Assembly: GCF_900070325.1 (NCBI RefSeq) | Contig: NZ_LN879430.1 | Span: forward strand, 2,039,379 to 2,103,378 | Direction of reading: 5' to 3' | Length of the DNA: 64,000 bases | From: Herbinix luporum | GTDB taxonomy: Bacteria > Bacillota > Clostridia > Lachnospirales > Lachnospiraceae | Shown: piece by piece, positions 62,174-64,000 of the stretch | How positions within the stretch are numbered: position 1 is the stretch's first letter | How the letters are laid out: each line of letters begins with the position of its first letter | Translations under genes and position numbers: made by a program | The notes under the pieces: generated by a model | Told to the model about the DNA's origin: nothing | Database searches by the model: none | What the model saw: the letters and a program-made list of their open reading frames with translations, nothing else

Positions 62174-62944
62174 CTATATATATAATTTGTTGGACCTGTG
62201 CCTTTCCCTGGCAATTATATATACCCTTTCGCTATCTATTCTTGGCTCTTTATCAGTAAGCTCATGATAAGCTCCTAACATATCAAGTCCAGCCTGGTCT
62301 AAAAGCTTTTTTATAGTTTCTATATCGTATGCTTTCCTAATATGGGTCTCTTTGTGTTTACTGTATAAATTGTCCCCTTGTCTTTGGAATAAGGTTAGGT
62401 TAACCTCATTAATCATTTCATCGGGATAAAGGGTATTTTCCCAGATAAAGCAGCCATCTTCATGATCCATATATGTTACATTGTCTGCCAATACTTCCTC
62501 ATAAAGATACTGGGTATCCATATCAAAGATAAAGAGGCCACCGGGATCAAGATAATTTCCCACTAAGTTAAACACCTTCCTAAGATCATCAGAATTTACC
62601 ATATAGTTAATACTGTCGCAGACACAGATTACTGCCGCTACAGTTCCATAAAGTTCAAATTCCCTCATATCTTGGCATAGATAAAGAATACCATCATCTA
62701 AGCCCTCACTTTTTTCCCTGGCTATAGAAAGCATTTCTTGGGAAATATCAATTCCTATCATGTCATAGCCTTTTTTGGCCATCCTTCTGGTCATCTTCCC
62801 TGTACCGCAGCCTAGCTCCAGTAGCAGTCCCTTATCTATACCATGTTTTTTAAGTATATTCTCTATATAATCAGCCCATTTGTCATAGGGTATATGATTC
62901 ATTAATATATCATATACTGAGGCAAAGCCCGTATAAGCTTCCAT
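62174..62944 (-). CDS. class I SAM-dependent methyltransferase
   Basis: 256 residues with the Rossmann methyltransferase motifs: I LLELGCGTGKMTRRMAKKG, the motif II Asp in YDMIGIDIS, and AAVICVCDSINYM followed by PGGLFIFDMDT. Close to clostridial methyltransferases of unknown substrate. The start Y-x-G-F-x-S-V-Y-D-I-L-M is typical of the group. AAAGGAG precedes the ATG. It lies upstream of hslO in the same direction (112 bases) and could be cotranscribed; the substrate is unknown. Confidence 0.85.
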   Translation of the reverse strand: MEAYTGFASVYDILMNHIPYDKWADYIENILKKHGIDKGLLLELGCGTGKMTRRMAKKGYDMIGIDISQEMLSIAREKSEGLDDGILYLCQDMREFELYGTVAAVICVCDSINYMVNSDDLRKVFNLVGNYLDPGGLFIFDMDTQYLYEEVLADNVTYMDHEDGCFIWENTLYPDEMINEVNLTLFQRQGDNLYSKHKETHIRKAYDIETIKKLLDQAGLDMLGAYHELTDKEPRIDSERVYIIARERHRSNKLYI

Positions 62945-63065
62945 TTTATCTCCTTTTATGCTGTTTTAGTTTGTATATTTATCCATTGTCTAAAACACAT
63001 TTTATCATACAATATTTTTACATACAACAAGGATATTCAAATATTTCCAAAATTAAACTTAATCC

Positions 63066-63109
63066 AAAAAAAATAGCAGGGCATATAGAACTTATGCCCA
63101 ACTATTTTT
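63066..63109. terminator. bidirectional terminator after xylB
   Basis: Outer arms AAAAATAG/CTATTTTT and inner arms GGGCATA/TATGCCC around TAGAACT, with one bulge. It lies about 30 bases beyond the xylB stop on the minus strand. Confidence 0.85.
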
Positions 63110-63141
63110 CTATGATTTCAACTATTTTTACACTCTATATC

Positions 63142-64000
63142 TTATACCATTTTATCAAACATATCCTTTAATGTAGGATATATTTCTTTAAACACCTGAT
63201 ATTTTTTATTATAAAGCTCTACAATATCAGGATCCTGCTCAGTGGTCTCAACTACCTTAATAAGCTTTTCTGTTGCTTCTTCTACACTGGCATATTTGCC
63301 GCAGCCTACAGCTGCTAAAATAGCTGCACCAAAGGCCGGACCTTCCTCAGAGTTTATCTTATCTACCTTAACGTTAAGAACATTAGCCACTATCTTACAC
63401 CATAGAGGGCTTTTTGCTCCCCCACCGTTAATTCTGGTTCTTTCTATATTAACACCTAAGGACTTAGCAATTTCAAAGGAATCACGAAGAGCAAAGGCTA
63501 CACCTTCTAAAACTGCCTGTGTCATATCTGCACGGGTTGTATCCATGGTCATACCGATAAAGGTACCCCTTGCATTGGGATTGTTATGAGGTGTTCTTTC
63601 TCCCATCAGATATGGTAGGAAGTATACATTGTTCTGGCCAAGTTTTGTAATATCCTTCTGCTCCTTGCTATACTCCTTGGTTCCGATGATTTCATCCATC
63701 CACCATTTGTTAGAAGCTGCTGCAGAAAGCATAACACCCATTAAGTGATATTTTCCGTCAGCATGGCAGAAGGCATGAAGGGCATTATTATCATCCACTG
63801 CAAAATTCTGTGAGGATATAAAGACAACACCGGAAGTTCCCAGTGATATATTACATTTTCCTTCCCCTACTGTACCTGTACCTACCGCTGCAACTGCCTG
63901 GTCACCGCCACCTGCAATTACTTTAACAGTGCTTGGAAGACCAAGTTCATCTGCTGCCTTCTGACTTAGTGTTCCTACAACTTCATAGGATTCAAAAACC
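63142..64000 (-). CDS. xylB: xylulokinase, C-terminal part (5' end outside window)
   Basis: The frame is open to the window edge, giving about 286 residues of the C-terminal FGGY-kinase half. ISLGTSGVVF (phosphate-binding), the GERTPHNNPNARGTFIG motif, and INGGGAKSPLWCKIVANVL (the FGGY signature 2 region) are typical of XylB, which phosphorylates D-xylulose for the pentose phosphate pathway. It fits the GH8 xylo-oligosaccharide enzyme 2 kb away. The N-terminal domain and ribosome site are not in the window. Confidence 0.93.
   Translation of the reverse strand, partial: VFESYEVVGTLSQKAADELGLPSTVKVIAGGGDQAVAAVGTGTVGEGKCNISLGTSGVVFISSQNFAVDDNNALHAFCHADGKYHLMGVMLSAAASNKWWMDEIIGTKEYSKEQKDITKLGQNNVYFLPYLMGERTPHNNPNARGTFIGMTMDTTRADMTQAVLEGVAFALRDSFEIAKSLGVNIERTRINGGGAKSPLWCKIVANVLNVKVDKINSEEGPAFGAAILAAVGCGKYASVEEATEKLIKVVETTEQDPDIVELYNKKYQVFKEIYPTLKDMFDKMV

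Noticed and set aside
1..64000. Prophage, integrative element or defence island
   Set aside because: No integrase, transposase, capsid, restriction or toxin-antitoxin genes are recognisable; gene order is housekeeping-like throughout.

Overview
The window looks like a low-GC chromosome segment from a plant-polysaccharide-using member of the Lachnospiraceae (Clostridia). Supporting signs are the large fused PurL, a DUF5716/DUF5717-type operon, an M42 peptidase, AT-rich intergenic DNA with strong AGGAGG ribosome sites, and an intracellular GH8 oligoxylanase beside a GH94 phosphorylase and xylulokinase. The family is fairly secure; a genus (the Herbinix / Mobilitalea / Lachnoclostridium phytofermentans group) would be a guess. 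No phage, insertion sequence, CRISPR array, rRNA or replication origin was seen.

Layout. 0-5 kb: end of a secreted or MBL-type protein with a DUF3006 partner, a small lipoprotein, and sbcD-sbcC. 5.6-13 kb: a shortened XRE regulator, aldo/keto reductase, mgtE with an attenuator-like leader, an LCP cell-wall ligase, and a LysR regulator next to metY. 13.2-15.2 kb: a purine permease broken by an internal deletion but still under an intact-looking purine riboswitch, then tRNA-Ala and tRNA-Val. 15.3-19.5 kb: an EAL phosphodiesterase, a long palindrome, a secreted peptide made of six identical 12-residue repeats, two overlapping PlcR/Rgg-like (RRNPP-type) regulators, and a Pro/Gly-rich surface-type protein. 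19.5-24.5 kb: a YtrA-type GntR/ABC operon with a perfect operator, an M42 peptidase, small membrane and lipoproteins, and a DNA ligase remnant. 24.6-34.3 kb: purL, LysR, mgsA with a triplicated promoter-region repeat, an SDR, and valS with a T-box. 34.3-41.4 kb: DUF6472 and a four-gene operon of unknown function (Ig-like/TPR giant protein, Hsp70-like ATPase homologue, TPR protein, coiled-coil membrane protein). 41.6-52.3 kb: a CobD/HisC-like aminotransferase, a heterodimeric ABC exporter, putP, dut, LysR, and an ABC-2 system whose ATPase has lost its signature and Walker B motifs. 52.3-64 kb: purF, a teichoic-acid-type glycosyltransferase, an acyltransferase, GH94, GH8, hslO, a methyltransferase and xylB (5' end outside the window).

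The best candidate for an undescribed system is at 16.4-18.7 kb: a signal-peptide-bearing precursor with six perfectly conserved 12-residue copies (all DNA differences silent), tail-to-tail with two helix-turn-helix/TPR regulators. This has the architecture of a peptide-pheromone circuit with a multicopy precursor. The four-gene operon at 34.6-41.4 kb is the second candidate. Several genes show decay by internal deletion (purine permease, ABC ATPase, DNA ligase, XRE regulator), and PurL carries Ser where the glutaminase nucleophile Cys is expected. All assignments come from reading motifs by eye; no database search was run.
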